Shown here one piece after another: positions 6,431-13,254 of a DNA stretch of 21,510 bases. Both the position numbers and the translations under genes were made by a program. Source of the DNA: Opitutia bacterium UBA3151 (lineage in GTDB: Bacteria; Verrucomicrobiota; Verrucomicrobiia; Opitutales; Seribacteraceae); contig DEYT01000010.1 in assembly GCA_002364975.1 (NCBI GenBank), positions 1 through 21,510 of the forward strand. The letters are read 5' to 3'. The notes under the pieces are model-generated. The model was not told the DNA's origin, ran no database searches, and worked only from the letters and a program-made list of their open reading frames with translations. Position 1 is the first letter of the stretch; each line of letters starts with the position of its first letter.

Positions 6431-7894
6431 CTATGCTAAAATAAGGCTAGGTGCGGGGAGGAGGATTAAAAATGTGGTACCAATCTGGGAGCTTGTTTCA
6501 ATGGTAATGCTACCATTATGGCGTTCAGTAAGTTCGCGGCATATGGAAAGTCCAAGTCCAATTCCGTCTTTTTTATTTGTATAAAGTGGGTCGAAAACTT
6601 TATTCCAAGATTCTTCTGGAATTCCTTCGCCATTGTCAGTAACCCGAATTTCAATATTTGATTCCTTTTGTGTGGCAGACAGGCTAATCCATCCACCTTG
6701 AGGCATGGCCTGGATGGAGTTAGAGAACAAATTAGTTAAAATCTGTCTAAACAAAAGTGGGTCGAGTCGGACTTCTTTGGTTGTATTCTCAAGATTAACT
6801 TTGAGCTGTATATTACCGGGTGGAGAACAAATGTAGAAAGCGCCGTGGACAATTTTCCGCAAGTCAGTGATTTTAAGCTTAATCTTCCCACCTTTAGTCA
6901 ACTCAAGTAATCTTTGTATGACTTCATCGCTTTGGCTCAATTGACTATCAATAACTTCTAGGTGATTAAGTGCTTTTTGGTCCGTAATGAAATGTTTTCT
7001 TAAAAAATAAACCGAATTACGGATGGCAGTCATAGGATTCCTAAGCTCATGTGCAATATTGGAAGAGACTTGTCCTACATTGGCTAAATTCTCTTGTCGG
7101 TTAAATTTCTCTCTCATTTTTGAAAGCTCATTATGAGCTTTTTCTCGTTGTTCCATTTCCTGAATCAGTTTCTTATTGGAACTCGATAATTCCTTGGTTC
7201 TGAGTTTCACCTTATTTTCCATGTCGTTGTTCACTTCACGCAACTTCTGATCGGAGGAATTGAGAGAATCCATCATTTGGTTGAATATTTTAATAAGTCT
7301 GCCAAATTCATCATTTGACAATTGCCGAGCTCGAATGCTGTAATCTTTGAAAGTAGAGATGTTTTCTGCTACTTGTATCAATTCTTGAATAGGTCGAGTA
7401 AGCGAAATTTGATAGCAGAGCGTCACAATCACAACAACAATGATCACGAGCCAAGAAAGAAGTCCAAAACCAATAAATTTATCCTTCCTTGTATTCAAAT
7501 CACTCAAAGATCTTGAGAGTGAAAAATATCCAAGGATGTTGCCTTGGTTACCAATCATTTTGGTAATCGTAACTGTTTTGGTACTCCACTTTTCCCCCAC
7601 GATTCGGTCCAATTTCGGACTGTAATTTTCCGAAGAGGCAAACAGGGCATATGATTCAGAATTCCCTTCTGGCTCTAGGTTTCTTTTCCATAAAGCTACT
7701 CCGCTAATGAGAGGATTATAAGATATAGTCTTGATGATTTCCTGAGCAGTGATGGAGTCATCAAATAAAATAGAAGGGGTCAGGGTATCTTCAAAGGCAT
7801 TTACTTGCTCGACTAAGTTTTCTCGAATGAGCCTTTTGGCAAAATCCAATTCACCTTTAAGGACTAGATAAACCCCAATACTTGGGAAAAACAA
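6431..7894 (-). CDS. Membrane sensor histidine kinase (HAMP-HisKA-HATPase)
   Basis: Inner-membrane sensor kinase autophosphorylating on His and passing phosphate to the regulator encoded next. Numbered from the TTG at 7894: part of a first membrane helix (1-13), a periplasmic sensor region (about 15-138), a second membrane helix (141-162), HAMP (about 162-215), a coiled coil (215-268), HisKA with phospho-acceptor His282 in IAHELRNP, and an ATPase domain with DNGEGIPEE and GIGLGLSICREL. The TTG lies inside the first membrane helix, and the open frame continues 34 codons upstream to a TAA at 7997-7999. That extension encodes WSFRTKFLLSTLII, a natural N-terminus for the helix, and carries an AGGGAGGA Shine-Dalgarno at 7982-7989, but no ATG, GTG or TTG. 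The true start may be the ATA at 7972. The periplasmic ligand is unknown. Confidence 0.92.
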   Translation of the reverse strand: MFFPSIGVYLVLKGELDFAKRLIRENLVEQVNAFEDTLTPSILFDDSITAQEIIKTISYNPLISGVALWKRNLEPEGNSESYALFASSENYSPKLDRIVGEKWSTKTVTITKMIGNQGNILGYFSLSRSLSDLNTRKDKFIGFGLLSWLVIIVVVIVTLCYQISLTRPIQELIQVAENISTFKDYSIRARQLSNDEFGRLIKIFNQMMDSLNSSDQKLREVNNDMENKVKLRTKELSSSNKKLIQEMEQREKAHNELSKMREKFNRQENLANVGQVSSNIAHELRNPMTAIRNSVYFLRKHFITDQKALNHLEVIDSQLSQSDEVIQRLLELTKGGKIKLKITDLRKIVHGAFYICSPPGNIQLKVNLENTTKEVRLDPLLFRQILTNLFSNSIQAMPQGGWISLSATQKESNIEIRVTDNGEGIPEESWNKVFDPLYTNKKDGIGLGLSICRELTERHNGSITIETSSQIGTTFLILLPAPSLILA

Positions 7895-7981
7895 AGAGAT
7901 TATCAGGGTAGATAAAAGAAACTTAGTTCGAAAAGACCATGGTTTACCAAGTTTCGCTATGGTTGATGCTATAACGGCAAG

Positions 7982-7989
7982 TCCTCCCT
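7982..7989 (-). promoter_or_regulatory. Strong Shine-Dalgarno ahead of the kinase frame
   Basis: AGGGAGGA on the minus strand, eight bases after the stop of the upstream gene. It is the strongest ribosome-binding-site match I saw between genes in this window, yet no ATG, GTG or TTG in the kinase frame follows at normal spacing. The in-frame ATA at 7972-7970 is 10 bases away. A TTG two bases away runs in another frame and stops after three codons. Confidence 0.55.
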
Positions 7990-7996
7990 GTTGGAA

Positions 7997-8638
7997 TTAG
8001 GGATTCGTATCCTTGCCCTTAATTTCTTCTATCGCTTGGTAAAGGAAATCTTCTGGGGAATCACTCAATATCTTTTGAATCTTTCGGCTTAAAATCCCTT
8101 TGGTTTCAGACGATTCAATATTCTTTTTGAGATGAATTTGCTGGGTAGGAAAGGATCTGTGAATTTGATCGACGCTGTGTTGAGTAGATGCAGCAAGGAA
8201 TTCATCCGTCACACGATTTATCCTAGTTTTAAGTTCGAGTGCTTGGCAAATTCCCTTAAATTGTTTGATTATGTCCCGGTTTAATCTTTCTGATGGAGAA
8301 AAAACTTTAAATTCTGATTTGATTCTATTTTGGAGCAAATCATGAAGGGAATCTGAAGAACATTCATAAAAACCTTCGAGATGGATAAATATATTGTGAC
8401 CCCTAAATTGCCCACTCCTTAAGAGTTGGTGGACAGAATAAGCTCGGTAAAACAAATATTGATCAAGAGGTTCAGAATGATTCCAAAGTTTCCATTGTTC
8501 ATCGCAAGCAGTAATAATCACAGCAGAATTGCACAATGTTTTGGAATTAACCACGGATCGGGCAAGAGCTTTGATTTCATCTTCTGTTATTTCTAGCTTA
8601 GGATGCTCTAAGCTATCATCGATTTTATAGTTAATCAT
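7997..8638 (-). CDS. Unknown 213-aa protein, first gene of the kinase operon
   Basis: Not recognised. The product is 213 aa, apparently soluble, without signal peptide or membrane helix. The first half mixes strands and helices (AVIITACDEQWKLW; QYLFYRAYSVHQLL; HNIFIHLEGFYEC), with FIHLEGF looking like a core beta strand. The second half is helical and charged, ending in an Asp/Glu/Lys-rich tail. The ATG at 8638 lies about 16 bases after the predicted start point of a sigma70-like promoter. Its TAA at 7997-7999 is in the same frame as the downstream histidine kinase, with no other stop between the two. Position as leader gene of a kinase/regulator operon suggests a signalling role (ligand, adaptor or third component), which is inference. 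Confidence 0.75.
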   Translation of the reverse strand: MINYKIDDSLEHPKLEITEDEIKALARSVVNSKTLCNSAVIITACDEQWKLWNHSEPLDQYLFYRAYSVHQLLRSGQFRGHNIFIHLEGFYECSSDSLHDLLQNRIKSEFKVFSPSERLNRDIIKQFKGICQALELKTRINRVTDEFLAASTQHSVDQIHRSFPTQQIHLKKNIESSETKGILSRKIQKILSDSPEDFLYQAIEEIKGKDTNP

Positions 8639-8660
8639 ACTAAGATAGGGTTATGATAAA

Positions 8661-8689
8661 ATCCTAATTATGACAGTTTTTTAAGTCAA
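8661..8689 (-). promoter_or_regulatory. Sigma70-like promoter for the kinase operon
   Basis: On the minus strand TTGACT (8684-8689) and TAGGAT (8661-8666) are separated by exactly 17 bases, matching the -35/-10 consensus at 5 and 4 of 6 positions. Transcription would begin near 8654, giving a leader of about 15 bases before the ATG at 8638. It sits in the 105-base gap between the HAD phosphatase gene and the unknown 213-aa gene, where an operon promoter is expected. Seen by eye only; promoters of this phylum may deviate from the E. coli consensus. Confidence 0.45.
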
Positions 8690-8743
8690 TATTTTAAGGG
8701 CGAAGGCTCATTCTTCATTAAGACAACCACAAGTTCAGGGATT

Positions 8744-9394
8744 TTAAAGCATGGAAGGTAATTTTGTTTCCATTATTTCAGTCAAGTCCCCTGCAACATT
8801 TACCTCCTTTAATTCGGTTAACTCTTGTCTCGTGTGTGTCCCGGTTGGGATCAGGATAGATTGCATTCCAGCTTGCTTGGCAGTTTCGTAATCATATGGG
8901 GAATCTCCTACATACAGCGTCTCCTCTGATGAGGTGCCAAGTTTTTTGAGTGCAAATAAACTGAGCTTCGGATCTGGTTTTTTCCACTCGGTATCGTTCG
9001 CTCCAATGGTAAAAGACAGGAGTTGTGAGAAATTCAGGTGATCACATGCTGCCCTGGCGTGGGGTCCATGTTTATTGGTAAGAACCGCAGTAGGAAGATG
9101 ATTTTTTTTACAATACTTTAGAATCTCAATTGAGCCAGGAAGGGGGTGAAGTCCAGACAGCATTTCCTCTTCGAAAATTGGCCGAAGTCTTCTGACTGCT
9201 TCCATTGCATTTTCGGCTCCAACAAGCTTTGCCATGGTTGTGTCTGAAGCCCCGCCCACTGCTCGTTTGACTCGCTCAAAAGAAGGCTCAGCAAAATTCA
9301 TGGATACAAGTACGCGACTGAAGGCTCTATGGATCGCTTCGAATTGATCGATCAAGGTGCCATCAAGGTCGAACATGATTGCTCTAATTGGCAT
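8744..9394 (-). CDS. HAD-superfamily hydrolase, phosphoglycolate phosphatase-like
   Basis: Cytoplasmic HAD-family phosphatase with an alpha-helical cap, most like phosphoglycolate phosphatase or pyrophosphatase PpaX. Motif I is IMFDLDGT with nucleophile Asp9 and acid/base Asp11. Motif II is VLTNKHG near 102-108. The motif III lysine is in KKPDPKLS near 140, and motif IV is YVGDSPYDYE near 162-171. The cap spans about residues 17-85. At 216 aa it is the usual length. The ATG at 9394 has AAGGA seven bases upstream, so the start is well supported. It is divergent from the Mla operon with only 37 bases between the starts. The family is certain; the substrate is not, as HAD specificity cannot be read from motifs. 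Confidence 0.92.
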   Translation of the reverse strand: MPIRAIMFDLDGTLIDQFEAIHRAFSRVLVSMNFAEPSFERVKRAVGGASDTTMAKLVGAENAMEAVRRLRPIFEEEMLSGLHPLPGSIEILKYCKKNHLPTAVLTNKHGPHARAACDHLNFSQLLSFTIGANDTEWKKPDPKLSLFALKKLGTSSEETLYVGDSPYDYETAKQAGMQSILIPTGTHTRQELTELKEVNVAGDLTEIMETKLPSML

Positions 9395-9431
9395 TGTGGT
9401 TCCTTAGGAATTAGTAAATAATTTAAAATTA

Positions 9432-10607
9432 ATGAGCGATGATGCAAAGGGAAAAAAAACATTCAGGCAAGATCAACCTGTTCATCCTTCTTTGCATTTC
9501 GAAATAAGTTCTTCTCAGGCAGTTTGTCATTTTACGGGAGACTGGAATATCTCAACAGGTGGAGATTTGGAATCGGTTAACCAAACTTGGCATTCGTTCT
9601 TTGATCAAGAGCTTGCCGTAAACCAAATAAAACTGAAAGTTCACAATCAGGTAAACTGGGATTCTAGGCTGGTTGCCTTTATATCCTCCAAAAAGAAAGT
9701 TTTATTGAAGAATGGTATTGAAGTGGATGGAGATTTTCCCGAAAAACTCAATAAACTGATCGACCTTCGATCTGATCATGTTGAAAGCACCAAGGATTCC
9801 TCTGTCTCAAGGGTATCCGGATCTTTTTTAGACTGGTGGGAGCCATTTTGCCATCGGTTTTCAAGCCCGTTAAACTTTTTAGGAGCTTGGATCATTTCGC
9901 TCTTGATGCTTCCCTTGCTGAAAACTCAAATGCGGATTCGGGATTTAATCACGGAATGCCGCCAATGTGGGGCAGCTGCCCTTCCGATCGTTACCTTGAT
10001 CAGTTTTCTAACTGGTCTAACCATGGCTTTTGTTGGCAGTGTGCAATTAGAAAAATTTAATGCCAAAATTTACATCGCTGATTTAGTCTGCCTGGCAATG
10101 GTTCGGGAAATGGGAGCCCTTATGGTTGGCATTATTATGGCAGGTAGAACCGGCGCTTCTTTTGCAGCAGAAATCGGAAGCATGAAGTTGAATGAAGAGC
10201 TCGACTCCCTTCGTACTTTTGGCCTTTCTCCCATGGAATTCTTAGTCCTTCCACGTACCCTAGCTTTGCTTATTATGACCCCTATGCTGACTATTTACGC
10301 CGATATCGTTGGCATGCTGGGTGGGTTGACGGTTGGCACTCAGATAATGGATTTCTCCGTTAGTCATTACATTGAGCAAACACAAGCATCCATAAGCGGA
10401 ATGTGGGAGGTATTCTCTGGACTGCTTAAGAGTCTGGCATTTGGCTTAATTATTGGCTTGGTAGGATGTTTTAAAGGTCTTCATACAGGGAATAGTTCCG
10501 TTTCCCTTGGTAGATCTGTGACCTCCACAGTTGTAACTGCGGTCACAATGATCGTAGTCACCGATGCGGTTTTTGAAATTATATTCAGTGCCCTTGAGCT
10601 ACGGTAA
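9432..10607 (+). CDS. mlaE: MlaE-type ABC permease with N-terminal STAS-like domain
   Basis: Inner-membrane permease of an MCE/Mla lipid-transport ABC system, which moves phospholipid-like molecules between the inner and outer membranes. Residues about 15-105 form a soluble STAS-like domain of the kind often fused to these permeases. From about 140 onward the MlaE domain has around five to six hydrophobic segments with family hallmarks: ECRQCGAAALPIVTLISFL, AMVREMGALMVGIIMAGR followed by TGASFAAEIGSMKLNEELD and LRTFGLSPMEFLVLPR, and a final segment ending TDAVFEIIFSALELR. At 391 aa the length fits a STAS-MlaE fusion. It is the first gene of a same-strand operon, with one base separating its TAA from the ATPase ATG. 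In E. coli the STAS partner is a separate protein (MlaB); here the domain appears built in. Confidence 0.93.
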   Translation: MSDDAKGKKTFRQDQPVHPSLHFEISSSQAVCHFTGDWNISTGGDLESVNQTWHSFFDQELAVNQIKLKVHNQVNWDSRLVAFISSKKKVLLKNGIEVDGDFPEKLNKLIDLRSDHVESTKDSSVSRVSGSFLDWWEPFCHRFSSPLNFLGAWIISLLMLPLLKTQMRIRDLITECRQCGAAALPIVTLISFLTGLTMAFVGSVQLEKFNAKIYIADLVCLAMVREMGALMVGIIMAGRTGASFAAEIGSMKLNEELDSLRTFGLSPMEFLVLPRTLALLIMTPMLTIYADIVGMLGGLTVGTQIMDFSVSHYIEQTQASISGMWEVFSGLLKSLAFGLIIGLVGCFKGLHTGNSSVSLGRSVTSTVVTAVTMIVVTDAVFEIIFSALELR

Positions 10608-10608
10608 G

Positions 10609-11364
10609 ATGATAAACAAAAAAGAAGCAATCATTTCAGTCGAAAATCTTTGTTTAAGCTATGGTTCATATAAGGTTTTAGAGAAGGTTTCTTTTGAAGT
10701 AGAGAAAGGGTCTTGCATGGTGGTTATGGGAGGGAGTGGTTGCGGGAAAAGCACTCTACTTAAATCGATGATTGGTTTATTGGATCCAAAGGAAGGTCGG
10801 ATTTCATACAAGAGCCAAGATTTATTGAGTGTTAAGAAAAGCCATCGACAAAAGCTTCTTAGTGAATTTGGAGTGCTCTTCCAGGGGGGTGCTCTTTGGA
10901 GCTCTATGACAGTTCTGGAAAATATCTGCCTTCCACTTGAGTGTCATACTTCATTATCGACTGCCGAAATTGAAGATATGGGCCGATATAAGATGAGCTT
11001 GGTTGGCCTTTCTGGATTCGAAGACTTTTATCCTGCCCAAATAAGTGGTGGAATGCGAAAGAGGGCAGGCATTGCCAGGGCAATGGCTTTGGATCCCGAG
11101 GTACTCTTCTTTGATGAACCTTCTTCTGGGCTGGATCCCGTGAATTCCAAGCGGTTGGATGATTTAATTAATGAATTGAAAACAAATCTCGAAGTTACCT
11201 TTGTGGTGGTGACCCATGAATTAGCCAGTATCTTTGAAATAGCCGATGATTCCGTATTTTTGGATCCACAAAAAAAGACATTGGTGGCAAAGGGGGACCC
11301 GAAGTCTTTGCTTAATCAGACAGAGAATCAGCAACTGCAGGATTTTTTACGAAGGCAAACTTAA
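10609..11364 (+). CDS. mlaF: MlaF-type ABC ATPase
   Basis: Cytoplasmic ATPase powering the Mla-type lipid transporter with the MlaE permease. From the ATG at 10609 it is 251 aa with every ABC motif: Walker A GGSGCGKST (41-49), Q-loop LFQGGALWSSM, signature SGGMRKRAGIARA, Walker B VLFFDEPSSGLDP and H-loop VVVTHEL. GALWSSMTVLENICLPL and the SGGMRKR form of the signature are typical of the MlaF/Mkl subgroup. A start at 10564 would overlap the permease by 44 bases and add 15 residues unlike the family. The ATG at 10609 begins one base after the permease stop, giving tight translational coupling, so I prefer it. Confidence 0.95.
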   Translation: MINKKEAIISVENLCLSYGSYKVLEKVSFEVEKGSCMVVMGGSGCGKSTLLKSMIGLLDPKEGRISYKSQDLLSVKKSHRQKLLSEFGVLFQGGALWSSMTVLENICLPLECHTSLSTAEIEDMGRYKMSLVGLSGFEDFYPAQISGGMRKRAGIARAMALDPEVLFFDEPSSGLDPVNSKRLDDLINELKTNLEVTFVVVTHELASIFEIADDSVFLDPQKKTLVAKGDPKSLLNQTENQQLQDFLRRQT

Positions 11365-11410
11365 AAAACTTTTATTGCGACTATTCATTTATCATCTAAT
11401 AATTTAAGAA

Positions 11411-12316
11411 TTGAATAAACAAATTAATAGGTTACTGGTCGGAATTTTTTGTTTCGGTGCAATTGCAATACTTCTTGGATTTGCTTTTTTTACTGGAAGT
11501 CTATCTTTTTTAAGGGAGAATAATGAGAGATTTGTTCTTGTTTTTAATGAGAATGTTTACGGATTACATGAAGGCAGTAAGGTCACCTTTAACGGAGTTC
11601 GCATTGGCCGAGTAGAAAGGTTTTTTCTGGGGGAGGCACTGAAAGAGGGCCCAGTGCCTGTTCAAATAGAAATAAATCGAAAGTTGGTTTCTCGGCATAT
11701 GGTGGAAATCGGGAATGAAATTTTTGAACCTAATGGAGACTTTAAAAAGTCCATAATTCCAAGACTAGTGGGTCAGTTAAGCCAAGAGAGTTTTGTCACA
11801 GGAATACTTTACATAAACCTCAATACAGTCAGCACCGAATTTGCTCAGCAGGATGTAAGAATCCTTCATGGGTTTTGTGAAATACACACCAAGGACTCGA
11901 TGTTTGCTGAATTGAGTGAAAGCATAAACCTAGAGAAGCTCAGTAAGCAAATTAGTGAACTTATCATAGTTGCGACCCAAAGGTTGAATGATTTGGATAT
12001 GAAAAAAGTGTCTTCTGAATTTACTACTACCAGTGAAAGCTTTAGAAGTGTATTACTTGCCTTAAAGGAGAGTTATGTACCTCTGGGTGAAAGTTTGACT
12101 GGTACTTCCGAGCAAACTCAGAAAACTTTACTCAATTTAAATAAACTTGCCGCAGACTTAGAACTATTATTTAAGCCTGGCTCCGAATTTCGTTTTGAAT
12201 TAGACGATACTCTAAGAGATGTTTCTGGGATGGCAAAGTCCCTTAAAAATCTGGCTGATTTAATCGAAAGAAGCCCGCAAGCCTTTATCATTGGCAAACC
12301 AACCGCTGAAGAATGA
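11411..12316 (+). CDS. mlaD: MlaD-type MCE domain protein
   Basis: Membrane-anchored substrate-binding component of the Mla/MCE system. One N-terminal membrane helix (about 8-30) is followed by a single MCE domain (about 40-145) with the hallmark block GLHEGSKVTFNGVRIGRVE. The C-terminal half (about 175-290) is helical and coiled-coil-like, as in other MCE proteins that oligomerise into rings or tubes bridging the periplasm. At 301 aa it is longer than E. coli MlaD (about 180 aa) because of that tail. The start is TTG at 11411: an in-frame TAA lies two codons upstream, and MNKQINRLLVGIF is the normal MCE N-terminus. The stop overlaps the next ATG by four bases (ATGA). Confidence 0.93.
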   Translation: MNKQINRLLVGIFCFGAIAILLGFAFFTGSLSFLRENNERFVLVFNENVYGLHEGSKVTFNGVRIGRVERFFLGEALKEGPVPVQIEINRKLVSRHMVEIGNEIFEPNGDFKKSIIPRLVGQLSQESFVTGILYINLNTVSTEFAQQDVRILHGFCEIHTKDSMFAELSESINLEKLSKQISELIIVATQRLNDLDMKKVSSEFTTTSESFRSVLLALKESYVPLGESLTGTSEQTQKTLLNLNKLAADLELLFKPGSEFRFELDDTLRDVSGMAKSLKNLADLIERSPQAFIIGKPTAEE

Positions 12317-12912
12317 AGCTTTCAACCATCCTTTTATTCCTGTTAACCTGCTCCGGACTGTTTCTGATTTCTTGCATTATTCCTGATTCGAATCATCGAA
12401 TTCCAAACTTTTATCTCCTCAATAGTGCGGGCAAAGACGCGAATAAAACAGAGGCATTACCGGAGATTAGTTTTTATGTTAACGAGGTTCGCCTTGCTCA
12501 GTATTTACAGGATAACCGAATGGTGGAGCGCCCAAATGATGAAGTCATTGAGTTTCGTGAAAACGAAAGGTGGGGGGAACCACTCGAAGTGGGGATTTCT
12601 AGGGTAGTGGGGCAGAACCTGAGCAGAATAGTTGGTACCTTGAATTATGGGGTTTTTCCGCACCGTAAAAAATTTGACCTAAATCATGAGATCGAGTTAA
12701 CCGTAGATCGATTTGAAAAAATATCAAACCAATCAATTCAGGTTAAGGCATTTTGGGAAATTAAACACAAGGATGGCCGGTCAAAAAGAAATGTTTTCGA
12801 GCGGAATTTTAAAATAAATGGTCTAGGAAATCGAGATGAAGTCAGAGCCTTAGGTGAGGCTTTATTTGCCATTAGCAAAGAAATGGGAGAGGCAATCATA
12901 CAGTTCGATTAA
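12313..12912 (+). CDS. PqiC-like ABC-transport auxiliary lipoprotein
   Basis: Predicted lipoprotein of the ABC-transport auxiliary (PqiC/YmbA) family, outer-membrane partners of MCE transporters. A hydrophobic signal ends in the lipobox LISC with lipidation Cys21, followed by PNFYLLNS, matching the family's conserved F/Y-YLL start of the mature domain. The rest alternates strands and helices: VNEVRLAQYLQDNRMVER, GISRVVGQNLSRIVGT, ELTVDRFE and a conserved-looking tail with ALFAISKEMGEAI. At 199 aa the length is normal. It overlaps mlaD by four bases. E. coli Mla uses MlaC and MlaA instead, so this operon pairs Mla-type inner parts with a Pqi-type lipoprotein, an arrangement known from other Gram-negative groups. 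Confidence 0.87.
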   Translation: MKLSTILLFLLTCSGLFLISCIIPDSNHRIPNFYLLNSAGKDANKTEALPEISFYVNEVRLAQYLQDNRMVERPNDEVIEFRENERWGEPLEVGISRVVGQNLSRIVGTLNYGVFPHRKKFDLNHEIELTVDRFEKISNQSIQVKAFWEIKHKDGRSKRNVFERNFKINGLGNRDEVRALGEALFAISKEMGEAIIQFD

Positions 12913-12916
12913 CGAA

Positions 12917-13138
12917 ATGCTCTGGGACATATTTCTCTCTGTTTTAATTATTTTCAGTGGTATATTTTTGGGCACATTGATCAAGAGAAATTCTCAGGAA
13001 AAGGACCGAGATAAGTTATCCAACGAATTACAATCCGATTTCGAACAGGAATTTGAAGTGAGTGATTACACAGATTCCGGTGATGAATTGTCTTCTTTGA
13101 TTGATTGGATTGAAGAAGATAAGGAGGAAGATCAGTAA
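12917..13138 (+). CDS. Small membrane protein with acidic tail, last gene of Mla operon
   Basis: A 73-aa product not matched to a known family. Residues about 4-24 form one hydrophobic helix (LWDIFLSVLIIFSGIFLGTLI), followed by a short basic stretch (KRNSQEKDRDK) that predicts a cytoplasmic C-terminus, then a 40-residue strongly acidic tail rich in Asp, Glu and Ser ending in EEDKEEDQ. The ATG at 12917 lies four bases after the lipoprotein stop, so it looks translationally coupled. A GTG at 12854 would overlap the lipoprotein gene by 59 bases and spoil the membrane start. Operon position suggests an accessory role for the lipid transporter; this is inference only. Confidence 0.68.
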   Translation: MLWDIFLSVLIIFSGIFLGTLIKRNSQEKDRDKLSNELQSDFEQEFEVSDYTDSGDELSSLIDWIEEDKEEDQ

Positions 13139-13183
13139 TTATTGCTTTTTAGAAATGATAATCTTGATGTTTCCTTTGAAGTT

Positions 13184-13217
13184 GGGATTTAAAAAATTAT
13201 AAATCTCAGTCTTTTTT
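13184..13217 (+). terminator. Weak candidate terminator after the Mla operon
   Basis: Inverted repeat GGGATTTA (13184-13191) and TAAATCTC (13200-13207), eight pairs including one G-U, with an eight-base loop, followed a few bases later by a six-T run (13212-13217). The stem is AT-rich and the T run is offset by four bases, so this is a modest call. Its position, 46 bases after the last Mla-operon stop and before the beta-propeller gene, is right. Confidence 0.35.
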
Positions 13218-13254
13218 CTCGATGAATTGAATGATGCAAATTATATTTAACCTT

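Noticed and set aside
9400..9410. Palindrome TTCCT-T-AGGAA between the divergent HAD and mlaE genes, possible operator
   Set aside because: On the minus strand it supplies the AAGGA ribosome-binding site seven bases before the HAD gene ATG, which explains it better.
13231..13254. Upstream ATG-ATG pair as start of the beta-propeller gene
   Set aside because: It would put eight residues before an otherwise textbook signal peptide beginning MKKLLLL; neither start has a Shine-Dalgarno, so the signal-peptide argument decides.
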